From Bacilliculturomica massiliensis (GTDB lineage Bacteria > Bacillota > Clostridia > Peptostreptococcales > Anaerovoracaceae): 64,000 nt of DNA. Below, piece by piece: positions 42,305-52,224 of this stretch (within the stretch, counting starts at the first letter, position 1; every line of letters starts with the position of its first letter). Location: contig NZ_LR027602.1 in the NCBI RefSeq assembly GCF_900605495.1, forward strand, positions 186,001 to 250,000, read 5' to 3'. The translations under genes were made by a program, and so were the position numbers. The notes under the pieces were generated by a model. That model worked only from the letters and a program-made list of their open reading frames with translations, was not told the DNA's origin and did no database searches.

Positions 42305-44209
42305 ATGTTAGAAAAGATGTTGTTCAACATACCAAAGGAGTTACATACGGTCTCCGAGGTGTACAAAATACTCGGAAAGCACCCGGAGGTGAAATTCGTT
42401 TCGCTGGTGGGCATTGATATCGGCGGACACGATACGGATGAAAAGATCCCGGTAAAGATGTTTATGGCGGATATGGAAAAGTTTCTGACGCAGGGCGTCC
42501 AGACCGACGGGTCCAGCGTAGTGCTTCCCAGGATCGCACAGCTGAATAACGCCAAGGTGGACATCATACCCGATATGGATGTAAATTGGTATGTGGACTA
42601 CAATCTGAACAACCGTGACGAGGAGACGGGGCTTCCTCTGGGCACGCTGCGGATCCCTTCTTTTCTGGTGCACAACGATACGGCTGAAGTGGGTTCACGG
42701 GTCATCCTGCGGGATGCGGTGAAGGCCTTCAAGGCGGGGCTCATGAAGCTCATGCGCGAACATCCTTATGTGTTCAGGTATCTGCCTGTGGATTCCGTGG
42801 ATGAGATCGACGAGATCCTTCTGACTTCCGCCACGGAGCTGGAATTCTGGGTAAAGACGCCGGAGGACAAGGGCGACAGCGAACAGCTGTCCACCTCTCA
42901 GGTTCTGAAGGAGCAGTACTGGAAGCGGACCATCGGTCCGGTGCGCACGGCGCTGGAGAAATCCCTGATCATGCTGGATCAGTACGGATTCGAAGTAGAG
43001 ATGGGCCATAAGGAAGTGGGCGGAGTCAAGGCCAAGCTGGGCAGCTCGGGAAACTACGATCACATTATGGAACAGCTTGAGATCGACTGGAAATACAGCG
43101 ACGCCATCCAGGCGGCCGACAACGAAAACCAGGTCAAATACGTGGTGAAAGATGTATTCCGTGCGCACGGGCTGGACGTTACCTTTATGGCGAAGCCGAT
43201 CCGCGGCGTGGCGGGCAGCGGAGAGCACACCCACATGGGCGTGGCCGCCCGTCTGAAAAACGGCAGAGTGGTCAGTCTCTTTGCACCGCTGGACAGGGAA
43301 AAGGATTTTCTCAGTCCCATCGGTTTTGGGGCCCTTATGGGCATCCTGAAGAATTATGAGATCATGAATCCTTTTGTGACCTCCACCAACGACGCGCTGA
43401 ACCGTCTGAAGCCCGGATTTGAGGCGCCGGTGTGTATCGTCACATCTCTGGGCCATTCCGCACAGATGCCGTCCAGAAACAGAACGGTACTGGTGGGTCT
43501 GGTGAGAGATATCAACAATCCGCTGTCCACGCGTTTTGAACTGCGTTCCCCCAATCCCAAGAGCAATACCTATCTGGTCATCGCCTCCGGATTCATGTGT
43601 ATGCTTGACGGCATCAAGGCCGCTTTGGAAAACGGAAAGACGCCGGAAGAGCTGGAGGCGTCCATTTCCAAGAGAGAAGGGCAGAGAGATTTCTATCTGG
43701 AAAAGGACAGAGAATACCGCACGGAGCGGGATGTGTTTGAAGAGTTCACACAGGAGGAACGGGACCGGCTGTTTGGCAGGGCTCCGGCCACGGTGTGGGA
43801 AAACATCAGGGCCTTCGACCTGTATCCGGAGAAACTGGAAGTGCTCATGCGGGAAGGCGTCATGGACCGCCTGTCGCTGGAGTCCTATAAACACGCGATC
43901 ATCGCTCAGTGGGCCACAGAGCTGCACAACCGCATCATACCGGAGACGATGAATTTTGTCAGGGATTGCAGAAAGCGCCACAATCCGGAGGAATGCGCGG
44001 ACCTGGATGATCTGATGTGGAGCAAGATCTCCAAAATGCGCCGGGAGCTGGCACAGGATACCATCAATGAAAAATCGCTGCTCAGCCGAGTGAAAGACGC
44101 GCTGGACGAGGAAGAGTTCGAGAAAGCATCGGAGCTGCAGCTTCTGGCTCAGCAGAAGATCGCAGAGCTGGGTCTGATGTATTCTCAGTACAAAAAGAAT
44201 TTGTTCTAA
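42305..44209 (+). CDS. glnA: Glutamine synthetase (long clostridial type)
   Basis: 634-residue glutamine synthetase: ATP + glutamate + ammonia to glutamine. Seen: beta-grasp N-domain (VSLVGIDIGGHDTDEKIPV, TDGSSVVLP), catalytic-domain metal and ammonia-site pieces (EVEMGHKEVGG, AGSGEHTHMGV, NRLKPGFEAPVCIV, STRFELRSPNP) and a helical C-terminal extension of about 180 residues beyond the size of ordinary GSI (about 445-470). Start ATG 42305 follows AAAAGGAG; the open frame reaches 42173 without a good site. The 200-base leader has a CCGCCGGA/TCCGGCGG hairpin (about 42249-42268) of unknown role. A GGACCTGCC/GGCAGGTCC hairpin without a T run lies after the stop. Confidence 0.9.
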   Translation: MLEKMLFNIPKELHTVSEVYKILGKHPEVKFVSLVGIDIGGHDTDEKIPVKMFMADMEKFLTQGVQTDGSSVVLPRIAQLNNAKVDIIPDMDVNWYVDYNLNNRDEETGLPLGTLRIPSFLVHNDTAEVGSRVILRDAVKAFKAGLMKLMREHPYVFRYLPVDSVDEIDEILLTSATELEFWVKTPEDKGDSEQLSTSQVLKEQYWKRTIGPVRTALEKSLIMLDQYGFEVEMGHKEVGGVKAKLGSSGNYDHIMEQLEIDWKYSDAIQAADNENQVKYVVKDVFRAHGLDVTFMAKPIRGVAGSGEHTHMGVAARLKNGRVVSLFAPLDREKDFLSPIGFGALMGILKNYEIMNPFVTSTNDALNRLKPGFEAPVCIVTSLGHSAQMPSRNRTVLVGLVRDINNPLSTRFELRSPNPKSNTYLVIASGFMCMLDGIKAALENGKTPEELEASISKREGQRDFYLEKDREYRTERDVFEEFTQEERDRLFGRAPATVWENIRAFDLYPEKLEVLMREGVMDRLSLESYKHAIIAQWATELHNRIIPETMNFVRDCRKRHNPEECADLDDLMWSKISKMRRELAQDTINEKSLLSRVKDALDEEEFEKASELQLLAQQKIAELGLMYSQYKKNLF

Positions 44210-44299
44210 GCTGTAGGACCTGCCGCCGGGCAGGTCCGTTCGGCAAAAACGGGGGGCGGGCCGGATGAGCGGCGCGCCCACGGGAGGACGGAGACTGAT

Positions 44300-44488
44300 A
44301 TGCCGATGAAAATAGAAGTGGGCGACAGCCTGCAGCTGAAGAAACCTCACGCCTGCGGAGGAAATTCATTCACGGTGAGAAGAGCGGGAATGGATTTTCG
44401 AATCGAGTGCGCCAATTGCGGGGCGCAGATCTGGATGAAACGTACTGATCTGGAAAAGCGGATCAGAAAAATATCGCCGAAGGAATAG
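44300..44488 (+). CDS. DUF951 family protein
   Basis: 62 residues with the DUF951 pattern: a GDxxxLKKPHACGGNSF start and a CANCGAQIWMKRTDLEKRI end. Two cysteine motifs (CG and CxxC) suggest a small zinc-binding SH3-like fold. Function unknown. The start is ATG 44300 behind GGAGGACGGAG; a second ATG two codons later is possible. Confidence 0.9.
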   Translation: MPMKIEVGDSLQLKKPHACGGNSFTVRRAGMDFRIECANCGAQIWMKRTDLEKRIRKISPKE

Positions 44489-44575
44489 GCGGGACCGCGC
44501 TTTGATCCAGGATGCAGCGACGTGCTGCCTTGATCGAAAGGCAGGAGCAGGGGATAGAAAAGGAACAGATAATTT

Positions 44576-46093
44576 ATGATTACAAAAGCGATCATCTTCG
44601 CCGTCTTTCTGATCGGAATGGTGCTCATCGGGCTGAAGTTCTACAACAGCACCAACGACCTCTCCGATTATTTTCTGGGCGGCAGAAAACTGAACAGCTG
44701 GGTCACGGCTATGTCCGCCCAGGCCTCGGATATGAGCGGCTGGCTACTGATCGGCCTGCCGGGAGCGGCCTACGTGGTCTTCCGCGGCACATCGGAGGCG
44801 ATCTGGACAGCCATCGGACTGATGCTGGGTACGTATCTCAACTGGCTTTTTGTGGCCAAACGGCTGAGACAGTACACGGAGGTCTCACAGAACTCGCTCA
44901 CGCTGCCGGATTTTTTTGAAAACCGCTTCCGGGATTCCAGGCACGTGCTGCGCACAGTATCGGCAGTCTTTACTGTGATTTTCTTTCTTATTTATACGTC
45001 CTCCCAGTTTGCCGCAGGCGGAAAGCTGTTCTCGACGGTATTCGGGATCGATTACAAGGCGGGAATGGTCATCGGCGCGCTGATCGTGCTGTCTTACACG
45101 GCGCTGGGCGGCTTTACCGCCGTGTGCTGGACGGATACGATCATGGGCACGATGATGTTCTTCGCTCTCATCGCCGTGCCTGTCATGGCGGTGGGGGAGA
45201 TGGGAGGCCTGGCGGAGGTAGGAGCGCGCCTGAGCGGGCTGACTTCGGAGACCTTCGCGCTGTTTCCCGTAAAGGATGGAGCCATCGACTCCATGCTGCT
45301 GGCGTCCGCTCTTGGATGGGGTCTGGGGTATTTTGGACAGCCCCATATTCTGGCGAGATTCATGGCTATCTCATCGCCGGAAGAAGTGAAGAAATCACGG
45401 GTCATCGCCATGATCTGGGTGGTCATCACGCTGAGCACGGCGGTGCTGATCGGCGTGATCGGCAAGGCGTTTATGCCGGACCTGGCCGACGGCGAAACGA
45501 TCTACATGGAAATGATCAACGCTATGTTCAGCAATGTGGTAGGGGGTATCCTGCTGACAGCTATTCTGGCCGCCATCATGAGTACGGCCAGCTCTCAGCT
45601 TCTGGTGGCGGCGTCCAGCGTGTCCAAGGACCTGTACGCCACGCTGATGAAAAAAGATACGTCGGAATCCTCTCTGGTGTGGATCAGCAGGCTGACCGTG
45701 GCGCTGACCACAGCGGTGGCCATCCTGCTGGCTATAGACCCCGACAGTTCTGTCTTTGGCCTGGTATCCTGCGCCTGGGGCGGTTTTGGTTCCGCTTTCG
45801 GACCGCTGATCCTGTTCGCTCTGTTTTGGCGGCGGATGACCCGGCAGGGGGCGGTCTGGGGCATGATCAGCGGCGGCGTAGCGGATCTGTTCTGGTATTA
45901 TATGAAGCAGGCCGGTTTCGGCGGCGTTTTCAATATTTATGAGATCATTCCCGGATTTCTTATCTCCTCCGCTGTCATCGTCTGTGTGAGCCTGCTCACC
46001 AGCGTGCCGCGGGAGATCACGGAGGAGTTTGACCGCGTGAAGAATAACGGGACAGCGGCGGGACAGCAGGAAGTGACAGGAGGAGAGTTATGA
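44576..46093 (+). CDS. putP: Sodium/solute symporter (PutP-like)
   Basis: 505 residues, 13 predicted membrane segments, sodium:solute symporter family. NDLSDYFLGGRKLNSWVTAMSAQASDMSGWLLIGLPGAAY and the STASSQLLVAASSVSKDL sodium-site region match proline transporters of the PutP type. Proline import would fit a Stickland organism. AAGGAACAG lies about 7 bases before the ATG. Its stop overlaps the start of the DtxR-like gene (ATGA), so the pair is translationally coupled. Confidence 0.9.
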   Translation: MITKAIIFAVFLIGMVLIGLKFYNSTNDLSDYFLGGRKLNSWVTAMSAQASDMSGWLLIGLPGAAYVVFRGTSEAIWTAIGLMLGTYLNWLFVAKRLRQYTEVSQNSLTLPDFFENRFRDSRHVLRTVSAVFTVIFFLIYTSSQFAAGGKLFSTVFGIDYKAGMVIGALIVLSYTALGGFTAVCWTDTIMGTMMFFALIAVPVMAVGEMGGLAEVGARLSGLTSETFALFPVKDGAIDSMLLASALGWGLGYFGQPHILARFMAISSPEEVKKSRVIAMIWVVITLSTAVLIGVIGKAFMPDLADGETIYMEMINAMFSNVVGGILLTAILAAIMSTASSQLLVAASSVSKDLYATLMKKDTSESSLVWISRLTVALTTAVAILLAIDPDSSVFGLVSCAWGGFGSAFGPLILFALFWRRMTRQGAVWGMISGGVADLFWYYMKQAGFGGVFNIYEIIPGFLISSAVIVCVSLLTSVPREITEEFDRVKNNGTAAGQQEVTGGEL

Positions 46094-46491
46094 AACTGCA
46101 GGAGTCTGGTGAAAATTATCTGGAGACGATCCTGATCCTGGAGAAGGAAAAGGGATCCGTGCGTTCGATCGACGTGGCGAATCATCTGGATTTTACAAAG
46201 GCCAGCGTCAGCCGGGCCATGAGCATTCTCAGAGAAGCCGGGTATCTGGTCATGGAGAAGGATGGAAATCTGAAGCTGACAGACGAGGGGCGGGAGAAGG
46301 CGTGGAGCGTGTACGAAAAGCATTGCCAGATCAAACGTTTCTTCATGGAAGCGCTGGAAGTGAGCGAGGAGACGGCGGAGAAAGACGCGTGCAGGATCGA
46401 ACATGTGATCAGCGACGAGACCTTTGAGCAGATGAAGCTGTGGCTGGAAACGGCGGACGCCATGGAAGCGCTGGGATCTGATCAGCAGTGA
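46090..46491 (+). CDS. DtxR/MntR-like metal-dependent regulator
   Basis: 133 residues: N-terminal winged helix (about 1-65; ETILILEKEKGSVRSIDVANHLDFTKASVSRAMSILREAGYL) and a dimerisation/metal region (about 70-130; KHCQIKRFFMEALEVSEETAEKDACRIEHVIS with Cys/Glu/His ligands in the right order). Members repress metal uptake genes on binding Mn or Fe. Coupling to a proline-type symporter instead of a metal transporter is unusual. It has no SH3-like extension. Confidence 0.88.
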   Translation: MKLQESGENYLETILILEKEKGSVRSIDVANHLDFTKASVSRAMSILREAGYLVMEKDGNLKLTDEGREKAWSVYEKHCQIKRFFMEALEVSEETAEKDACRIEHVISDETFEQMKLWLETADAMEALGSDQQ

Positions 46492-46542
46492 TCTCCCGGC
46501 CGGCCTGAGCGGGAAAGACTGAAACGAAGGGAGAGGGGACCG

Positions 46543-48210
46543 TTGAATTGGAATCGGGAGAAAAAAGACTGGGACCACGCGATCTCGCTGCTGTTTCTCA
46601 TCATGGTTCTCGCCGTGGTTTTTCTGACGTTTTATGTGATGCAGAATGTGGAACCAGGCAATCCCCTGCTGCCGGAGCGTCAGGTGACGGATCTTTCCGA
46701 AGGCTGGAACAGGAGCGGGCCGGGCGAGCTGCACGGGGGAAAAACGCCGGTTGGAGGTTCGGGCGGAAGCACGGAGGTGTACGCCCGCCGGCTGCCTCAG
46801 GATCTGCGGTCGGGGGATATCCTGTGCGTGGAGACCAGGCAGCAGGCGATTCGGGTCTTTCTGTCCGGTCAGGAGATATACGAAGCGGGAACGGACAGCG
46901 GACAGCGCTTTGGCAAGTCCATCGGCTCGATGTGGAATTTTGTTTCCCTGCCCTCCGACGCCGGCGGGCAGACAGTGACGATCCATTTGACTACTGCGTT
47001 TTCCCAGATCCCTAACTCCCTTCAGGAAGTTGTGCTGGGGCAGGAGGGGGCGGTGGTGCTCTCGCTGCTGCGAAAAAATGCAGGCGTTCTGTCGTTCGTC
47101 TGCTTTACCGCCCTGCTGGGGGTCCTGCTGCTGATCCTCTGCGGGGTCCTTCGTCTGAAGAAGCTGGACCTGGGACGGGGACAGTTTTTTTATCTGGGCG
47201 TTTTCGCCATTCTGTCATCGGTCTGGGTACTCACGGACAGCAGGATCCTGCAGCTGATCATTTCCAACGTAGCGGCGATCTATTCGCTGTCCTTTCACAC
47301 ATTCATGCTGCTTCCCGTGCCGATCCTGCTCTACCTGAGATCGGCCAGCCGCCGCAGCACGCCGGTGCCCAATATGCTCTGCCTGCTGTTTCTCGTGAAT
47401 TTCGCGGTGAATACCGCGTTGAACATGGCGGGGATCAAAGATCTGGTGGAGACGCTGCCTTCGACGCATATCCTGATGTTCCTGGGCATGAGCTGGATCA
47501 TCTTTGTCTGTGCGCGCAGCGTCCTCTGCGGGAGAGAGGGCTTCAGCAGCGAGGTCCTTCCGGCGCTGTGCATTCTGTGCGCCGGCGCGGTGTTGAGTCT
47601 GGCCGGGTTCTATGGGGACCGGCCCGGTGATTACGCGCGGTTTTTCCGCTGGGGATTGTTTCTGTTCATACTCACGCTCAGTCTGGGTACCGTCCGAAAA
47701 GGCGCCGCGCTGCTGGGGGACAGCGTCAAAGCAGCCACCTACAAGCTGCTGGCTTACGCCGATACGATGACGATGCTCCTGAATCGGGCGGCTTTCGACC
47801 GGGACATGGAAGAACTGCGGAAAGGTGCGGGAGATCACCGCTGCGTGTCTCTGCTGCTCTTTGATCTGAATAACCTGAAGCAGACAAACGATACGCAGGG
47901 TCATATGGCGGGAGATGATATGATCGTCAGATTTGCGGAAAGCTTGCGGGTTGTTTTCGAGGGTGTCGGTCAGATCTACCGTATCGGAGGGGACGAGTTT
48001 GCCGTACTGATATACGACAGAGAAGACAGGGAAGAAAAGAAGGCTGCGGAGCTGATCGGCCGGCTGAAGGAGAAATGCTCCATCGACTTTTCTGCGGGAT
48101 ACGCATATCAGGAGCTGAGCAAGGCGGCCGCAGCCAATACGCGGGAACTGTTCCGCACAGCGGATATGCGCATGTATCAGGAGAAGGCGGAGAGCCGGAA
48201 GGCTTTTTAA
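46543..48210 (+). CDS. Membrane diguanylate cyclase (7TM receptor-type sensor + GGDEF)
   Basis: 555 residues from TTG 46543 behind GGGAGAGGGGA. One N-terminal membrane segment (about 16-38), an outside ligand domain (about 40-180), about seven further membrane segments (about 183-395, 7TMR-DISM-like) and a GGDEF domain (about 415-555) with intact active site GGDEF at about 482-486 and FDLNNLKQTND. It should make cyclic-di-GMP in answer to an outside signal. No EAL domain and no clear RxxD inhibitory site was noted. Its stop codon shares the TTAA palindrome with the stop of the convergent ybaK gene. Confidence 0.9.
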   Translation: MNWNREKKDWDHAISLLFLIMVLAVVFLTFYVMQNVEPGNPLLPERQVTDLSEGWNRSGPGELHGGKTPVGGSGGSTEVYARRLPQDLRSGDILCVETRQQAIRVFLSGQEIYEAGTDSGQRFGKSIGSMWNFVSLPSDAGGQTVTIHLTTAFSQIPNSLQEVVLGQEGAVVLSLLRKNAGVLSFVCFTALLGVLLLILCGVLRLKKLDLGRGQFFYLGVFAILSSVWVLTDSRILQLIISNVAAIYSLSFHTFMLLPVPILLYLRSASRRSTPVPNMLCLLFLVNFAVNTALNMAGIKDLVETLPSTHILMFLGMSWIIFVCARSVLCGREGFSSEVLPALCILCAGAVLSLAGFYGDRPGDYARFFRWGLFLFILTLSLGTVRKGAALLGDSVKAATYKLLAYADTMTMLLNRAAFDRDMEELRKGAGDHRCVSLLLFDLNNLKQTNDTQGHMAGDDMIVRFAESLRVVFEGVGQIYRIGGDEFAVLIYDREDREEKKAAELIGRLKEKCSIDFSAGYAYQELSKAAAANTRELFRTADMRMYQEKAESRKAF

Positions 48211-48704
48211 GCCTTCACGGTGAGATCTGCAAGGACGGCGCCGGTGAGTTCGCAGAGAGCGGACAGCGGCAGATCCATCTGGAGACCGACCTTTCCGCCG
48301 CTGACTACGATGTTTTCAAAGTCTGCGGCGCTCTGGTGAATGGCCGTGGGATACGGCTTTTTCATCCCCACAGGGGAACAGCCGCCCTTGATATATCCGG
48401 TCACCTTGGTAATATCCTTAGCGTGGATCATCTCGATCTTTTTCTCTCCGAAGTGTTTGGCCGCTTTTTTCAGATCCAGTTCCTCGGCCACCGGGATCAC
48501 GCAGACATAGTATTCTCTGCTGGCCCCCTGGGTGACCAGGGTCTTGAACACGCGATGGACGTCCATCCCGGTGGCTTTCGCGACGGAAACGCCGTCCAGG
48601 AAACCGCCGGGCGCCTCATAGGTGTGCGCCTCATGAGGAATTTTTTTTGCGTCCAGAATGCGCAGGGCGTTTGTTTTGATCGTTTTATCATTGGATTTTG
48701 ACAT
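48207..48704 (-). CDS. ybaK: Cys-tRNA(Pro) deacylase YbaK
   Basis: 165-residue YbaK/EbsC protein that hydrolyses Cys-tRNA(Pro) and similar mischarged tRNAs. Seen: KTNALRILDAKKIPHEAHTYE start, GVSVAKATGMDVHRVFKTLV and KGGCSPVGMKKPYPT near the catalytic Lys/Gly region. Start ATG 48704 is 7 bases after GGAG; the frame is open 43 codons further upstream but not family-like. Single gene, convergent with the GGDEF gene. Confidence 0.93.
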   Translation of the reverse strand: MSKSNDKTIKTNALRILDAKKIPHEAHTYEAPGGFLDGVSVAKATGMDVHRVFKTLVTQGASREYYVCVIPVAEELDLKKAAKHFGEKKIEMIHAKDITKVTGYIKGGCSPVGMKKPYPTAIHQSAADFENIVVSGGKVGLQMDLPLSALCELTGAVLADLTVKA

Positions 48705-48909
48705 CGTTTTTTCTCCGGTCCTTTCCGCAGACGGCCGCCGCCGGCCCCGGCAGAATGGCCGGAGAGCGGGGCGCTCCGTCAGTGCTGATGATTGTGTGAG
48801 TCGCTCCGCTATCATTATAGCCGGAAGGATCACGGGATGGCAAGAGGCGAAAGCCGGTAAGGGAAAAAGAAAAGCGCGGGAAGCGAGAGGATAAGGAGGA
48901 CAGACGATC

Positions 48910-51051
48910 TTGAAGTTGGTGATTGCGGAGAAGCCCAGCGTGGCGGCGGAGCTTGCGAAGGTCCTTGGCGCCGACAGGAAAGGGAACGGATTTTATACGG
49001 GGAAAGGCTGCTGCGTTACCTGGTGCGTGGGTCATCTGGTGGAATCCGTCATGCCCGAGGCCTACGATCCCAGGTATGAAAAATGGAGGATACACGATCT
49101 GCCCATACTTCCCGATCAGTGGAAATACGAGGTGACGGGATCCACGAAGGGGCAGTTTGATATCGTAAAATCCCTGATGGACCGTCAGGAGGTAGACGAA
49201 CTGGTGTGCGCCACAGACGCGGGGCGGGAGGGCGAACTGATCTTCCGTCTGGTCTATATGCAGGCAGGATGTGAAAAGCCTTTTCGCAGGCTCTGGATCA
49301 GCTCTATGGAAAATAAGGCGATCAAAGACGGATTTGCAAACCTCAGGGCGGGAAGCGATTATGACAGGCTTTATGACGCCGCCGTATCGCGTATGCAGGC
49401 GGACTGGCTGGTGGGCATCAACTTTTCCCGTCTCTTTTCCTGCATGTCGGATCAGCCGCAGAATGTGGGCCGGGTACAGACCCCCACGATCAATCTCATC
49501 GTAGAGCGCCAGCGGGCCATCGACAACTTTGACGCAAAGCCCTACTATGTGCTGACGGCGGCCTGTACCCACGACGGAGTTGATTTTTCTGTCACCAGAC
49601 GGGTGGAGTCGGAGGCGGAGAGCGCGGCGCTTTTGGAAAAATGCCGCGGCAGAGACGGGATCGCCGCACAGATCCAGAAGACGAAGATGAAAGAAAATCC
49701 GCCGGCGCTCTACGATCTGACCACGCTGCAGAGGGAAGCCAACAAGATGCTGGGGCTGTCCGCCCAGCAGACACTGGACGCCACGCAGAATCTCTATGAG
49801 AAGAAGCTGGTCACGTATCCGCGAACAGACAGCCGCTATCTGACGGCGGATATGAAGGGGAGCACGGAACAGCTGATCCGCAGTCTTCTGACGGCCCCCT
49901 GGCTGGATCCGAAAACGAAAGAGACCTACGATCCGGAGCGGGCCGGAACAGACCGGCTGATCAACGATAAAAAGGTGACGGATCACCACGCTATCATCCC
50001 GACGGTGGAGTCGCTGAAGGCGTCCGACCGCCTGCCGGTGAACGAAGCCAATATTCTCAGGATGATCGCCTACAAGCTGCTGACCGCGGCCTATATTCCC
50101 CACGAGTACGTGAAGACGGAATTGACGGTGGAGATCGAGGGGGAAGAGTTTAAGACCACGGGCCGCATGGTGACGGAGGCCGGATTTAAGGAAGTGGCGG
50201 CTCAGCTGGCCCCGTTGCTGGTCAAACCTCAGAAGAAGGAAGGGAAGGGCAAAGGCAAGGGCAGGGGCGCGAAGGAAGAAAAGGAAGACACGCTGCTTCC
50301 CGCGCTGGCGGAGGGAGACGTCCTGCACCAGCCGGATCTTTCTTCCGAAAAAAAAGAGACCAAGCCGCCGAAGCCCTACACGGAAGACACGCTGCTCTCC
50401 GCCATGGAAAACGCCATGAAGACGCTGGAGGACGAGGACCTGAAAAAGGAAGTGGCGGGAGCCGGGCTGGGGACGCCGGCCACGCGGGCTGGCATCATCG
50501 AACGGATCATCAAGACGGGTTTTATCCAGAGAAAAGGGAAGAATCTGCTGCCCACGGAAAAGGCCTACCGCATCGTAGACATCGTACCGGAAAAGGTCAA
50601 GAGCGCCGTGCTCACCGCCGAGTGGGAGCAGAAGCTGGAGCAGATCTACCGGGGCCAGGCCAGCCGGGATGAATTCATGGAAGGGATCCGGGCCTTTGTG
50701 ACGGAGCTGGTGGACAGCTATAAGGAAAACTTTGCGGAGAACGGGAAGGAGATCATCGGGATCTGCCCCCGCTGCGGCCGTCGGATCTTTGAGGGACGTA
50801 CCAACTATTACTGCGAGGCGGACCGCGGCGTTTGCGATTTTGTTATCTGGAAAGACGAAAAATTCTTTGTCTCCAAGAAGAAGCCCCTGACCAAGCCCAT
50901 GGTAAAAGCGCTGCTGCAGAGAGGGCGTATCCGCTGCGTCAACCTGTATTCCGAACGGACAGGGGGAACGTATGAAGCATACGTGAGGATGGTAGACACG
51001 GGTCAATACGTGAATTTCAGGCTGGAATTTCCGGAGCGGCGCCGGGGGTAA
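48910..51051 (+). CDS. topB: DNA topoisomerase III
   Basis: 713-residue type IA topoisomerase from TTG 48910 behind AAGGAGGAC. Toprim start LVIAEKPSVAAELAKVLG and CATDAGREGELIFRL; catalytic Tyr303 in TYPRTDSRYL; GTPATRAGIIERIIKTGF. A Lys/Glu/Gly-rich insertion (about 440-460) interrupts the gate domain. The C-terminal CPRCGRRIFEGRTNYYC region is a zinc finger of the TopB type; the first pair CPRC and the later single Cys residues suggest one complete finger. It relaxes and decatenates DNA; TopB of this length is often chromosomal in Clostridia. Confidence 0.95.
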   Translation: MKLVIAEKPSVAAELAKVLGADRKGNGFYTGKGCCVTWCVGHLVESVMPEAYDPRYEKWRIHDLPILPDQWKYEVTGSTKGQFDIVKSLMDRQEVDELVCATDAGREGELIFRLVYMQAGCEKPFRRLWISSMENKAIKDGFANLRAGSDYDRLYDAAVSRMQADWLVGINFSRLFSCMSDQPQNVGRVQTPTINLIVERQRAIDNFDAKPYYVLTAACTHDGVDFSVTRRVESEAESAALLEKCRGRDGIAAQIQKTKMKENPPALYDLTTLQREANKMLGLSAQQTLDATQNLYEKKLVTYPRTDSRYLTADMKGSTEQLIRSLLTAPWLDPKTKETYDPERAGTDRLINDKKVTDHHAIIPTVESLKASDRLPVNEANILRMIAYKLLTAAYIPHEYVKTELTVEIEGEEFKTTGRMVTEAGFKEVAAQLAPLLVKPQKKEGKGKGKGRGAKEEKEDTLLPALAEGDVLHQPDLSSEKKETKPPKPYTEDTLLSAMENAMKTLEDEDLKKEVAGAGLGTPATRAGIIERIIKTGFIQRKGKNLLPTEKAYRIVDIVPEKVKSAVLTAEWEQKLEQIYRGQASRDEFMEGIRAFVTELVDSYKENFAENGKEIIGICPRCGRRIFEGRTNYYCEADRGVCDFVIWKDEKFFVSKKKPLTKPMVKALLQRGRIRCVNLYSERTGGTYEAYVRMVDTGQYVNFRLEFPERRRG

Positions 51052-51094
51052 GGGCCGCCGGGGCGGCGACGTGGATAGAAAAGGGGTGAAGGGC

Positions 51095-52084
51095 ATGTCT
51101 GCGTTCGATCTTTATGATCAATATGATTTTTTGTGGTTTTTTGTTATCTATTCTTTTTTGGGATGGTGCGCGGAGGTGGCGTATGCGGCTCTGTGCACAG
51201 GCGCGTTTGTCAACCGGGGATTTCTGAACGGACCTGTCTGCCCGATCTACGGTTTCGGCGTCGTGCTGGTCATAGGAGCCCTGACGCCCCTTTCGGATAA
51301 CGGGCCCGTCCTGTTTGCAGGCTCTGTGCTGCTCACATCCGCGCTGGAATGGACCACGGGTTTTGTTCTGGAAAAGGTCTTTCACGATAAATGGTGGGAT
51401 TATTCGGATATGCCTTTTAACCTGGGAGGGTATATCTGCCTGAAGTTCTCTGTTCTGTGGGGGCTGGCGTGCATGTTCATCATGGACATCTTTCACCCCA
51501 CTGTAGCCGGGGCGGTAAAACTGGTGCCTGAGACGGCGGGATGGATCGTTCTGGCGGTGGTCCTGTCCGCCTTCGCAGCGGACGCCGGCGTGACGGCGGC
51601 CTCCATTCTCAAGCTGAATAAGCGCATGGAGCAGATGGATGAGATCGCGGCCATGCTGAGGGAGACCTCCGACCGACTGGGGGAGAGCATATCTGAGAAC
51701 GTGACGGAGCTGGCGGCGAAGACCGAAGAACTGAAGGAAAAAAGCGAGGATGTAAAAGCGGAACTGCTGAAAAAGCGGGAAGCGCTGCTGGAGGCCGGGG
51801 AAGAGCTTCAGGGAAAAGCGGAAGATCTGCAGGAGAGGCTGCGCGCGGAGATGGAAGAACGCCAGCGGGGGTTTGCGGAGCGCCGTCTGACGGCGGAAGC
51901 GGAACGGGAACAGAAGCAGCTTGAGCTGAAAGCACAGATCGAGGAGCTGCGGGATAAATACGAGGAAATGGCCGGGCGAAGCAGATTTATCCATCGGCGG
52001 ATCGTGAAAGCGTTCCCGGGAATGAAATCCGGCAAACATTCGGAGGCTTTGGAAGAGATCAAAAAGCGCTGTGGGCTCAAATAG
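51095..52084 (+). CDS. CmpB-type (putative ABC-transporter type IV) membrane protein with coiled coil
   Basis: 329 residues. The N-terminal half (about 10-175) has five or so membrane segments and the PF06541-type signature FLGWCAEVAYAALCTGAFVNRGFLNGPVCPIYGFG plus WWDYSDMPFNLGGYICL. The C-terminal half (about 180-310) is a long Glu/Lys/Leu coiled coil in the cytoplasm. Function unknown despite the transporter name of the family. I chose ATG 51095 behind AAGGGGTGAAG; GTG 51071 is an upstream alternative. It ends before a strong terminator. Confidence 0.85.
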   Translation: MSAFDLYDQYDFLWFFVIYSFLGWCAEVAYAALCTGAFVNRGFLNGPVCPIYGFGVVLVIGALTPLSDNGPVLFAGSVLLTSALEWTTGFVLEKVFHDKWWDYSDMPFNLGGYICLKFSVLWGLACMFIMDIFHPTVAGAVKLVPETAGWIVLAVVLSAFAADAGVTAASILKLNKRMEQMDEIAAMLRETSDRLGESISENVTELAAKTEELKEKSEDVKAELLKKREALLEAGEELQGKAEDLQERLRAEMEERQRGFAERRLTAEAEREQKQLELKAQIEELRDKYEEMAGRSRFIHRRIVKAFPGMKSGKHSEALEEIKKRCGLK

Positions 52085-52112
52085 CCGGCAGGCGTCTGAA
52101 AGGGAAAGTGGG

Positions 52113-52145
52113 AAAGGCTGCCGCGGAAAGCGGCAGCCTTTTTTG
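52113..52145 (+). terminator. Terminator after the CmpB-type gene
   Basis: AAAGGCTGCCGC-GGAAA-GCGGCAGCC(TTT) stem-loop followed by TTTTTT; a textbook terminator. Confidence 0.93.
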
Positions 52146-52224
52146 CGGCGTGAATCTGGCGGGCGATCCGTACCCAGACCGGCGGAGAGTCCGGCGCATC
52201 ACAACCGGATATATGATTTACAGG

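Noticed and set aside
42695..44350. A 551-codon minus-strand ORF
   Set aside because: Antisense shadow of glutamine synthetase.
48688..51096. An 802-codon minus-strand ORF
   Set aside because: Antisense shadow of topB; no ribosome binding site or domain.
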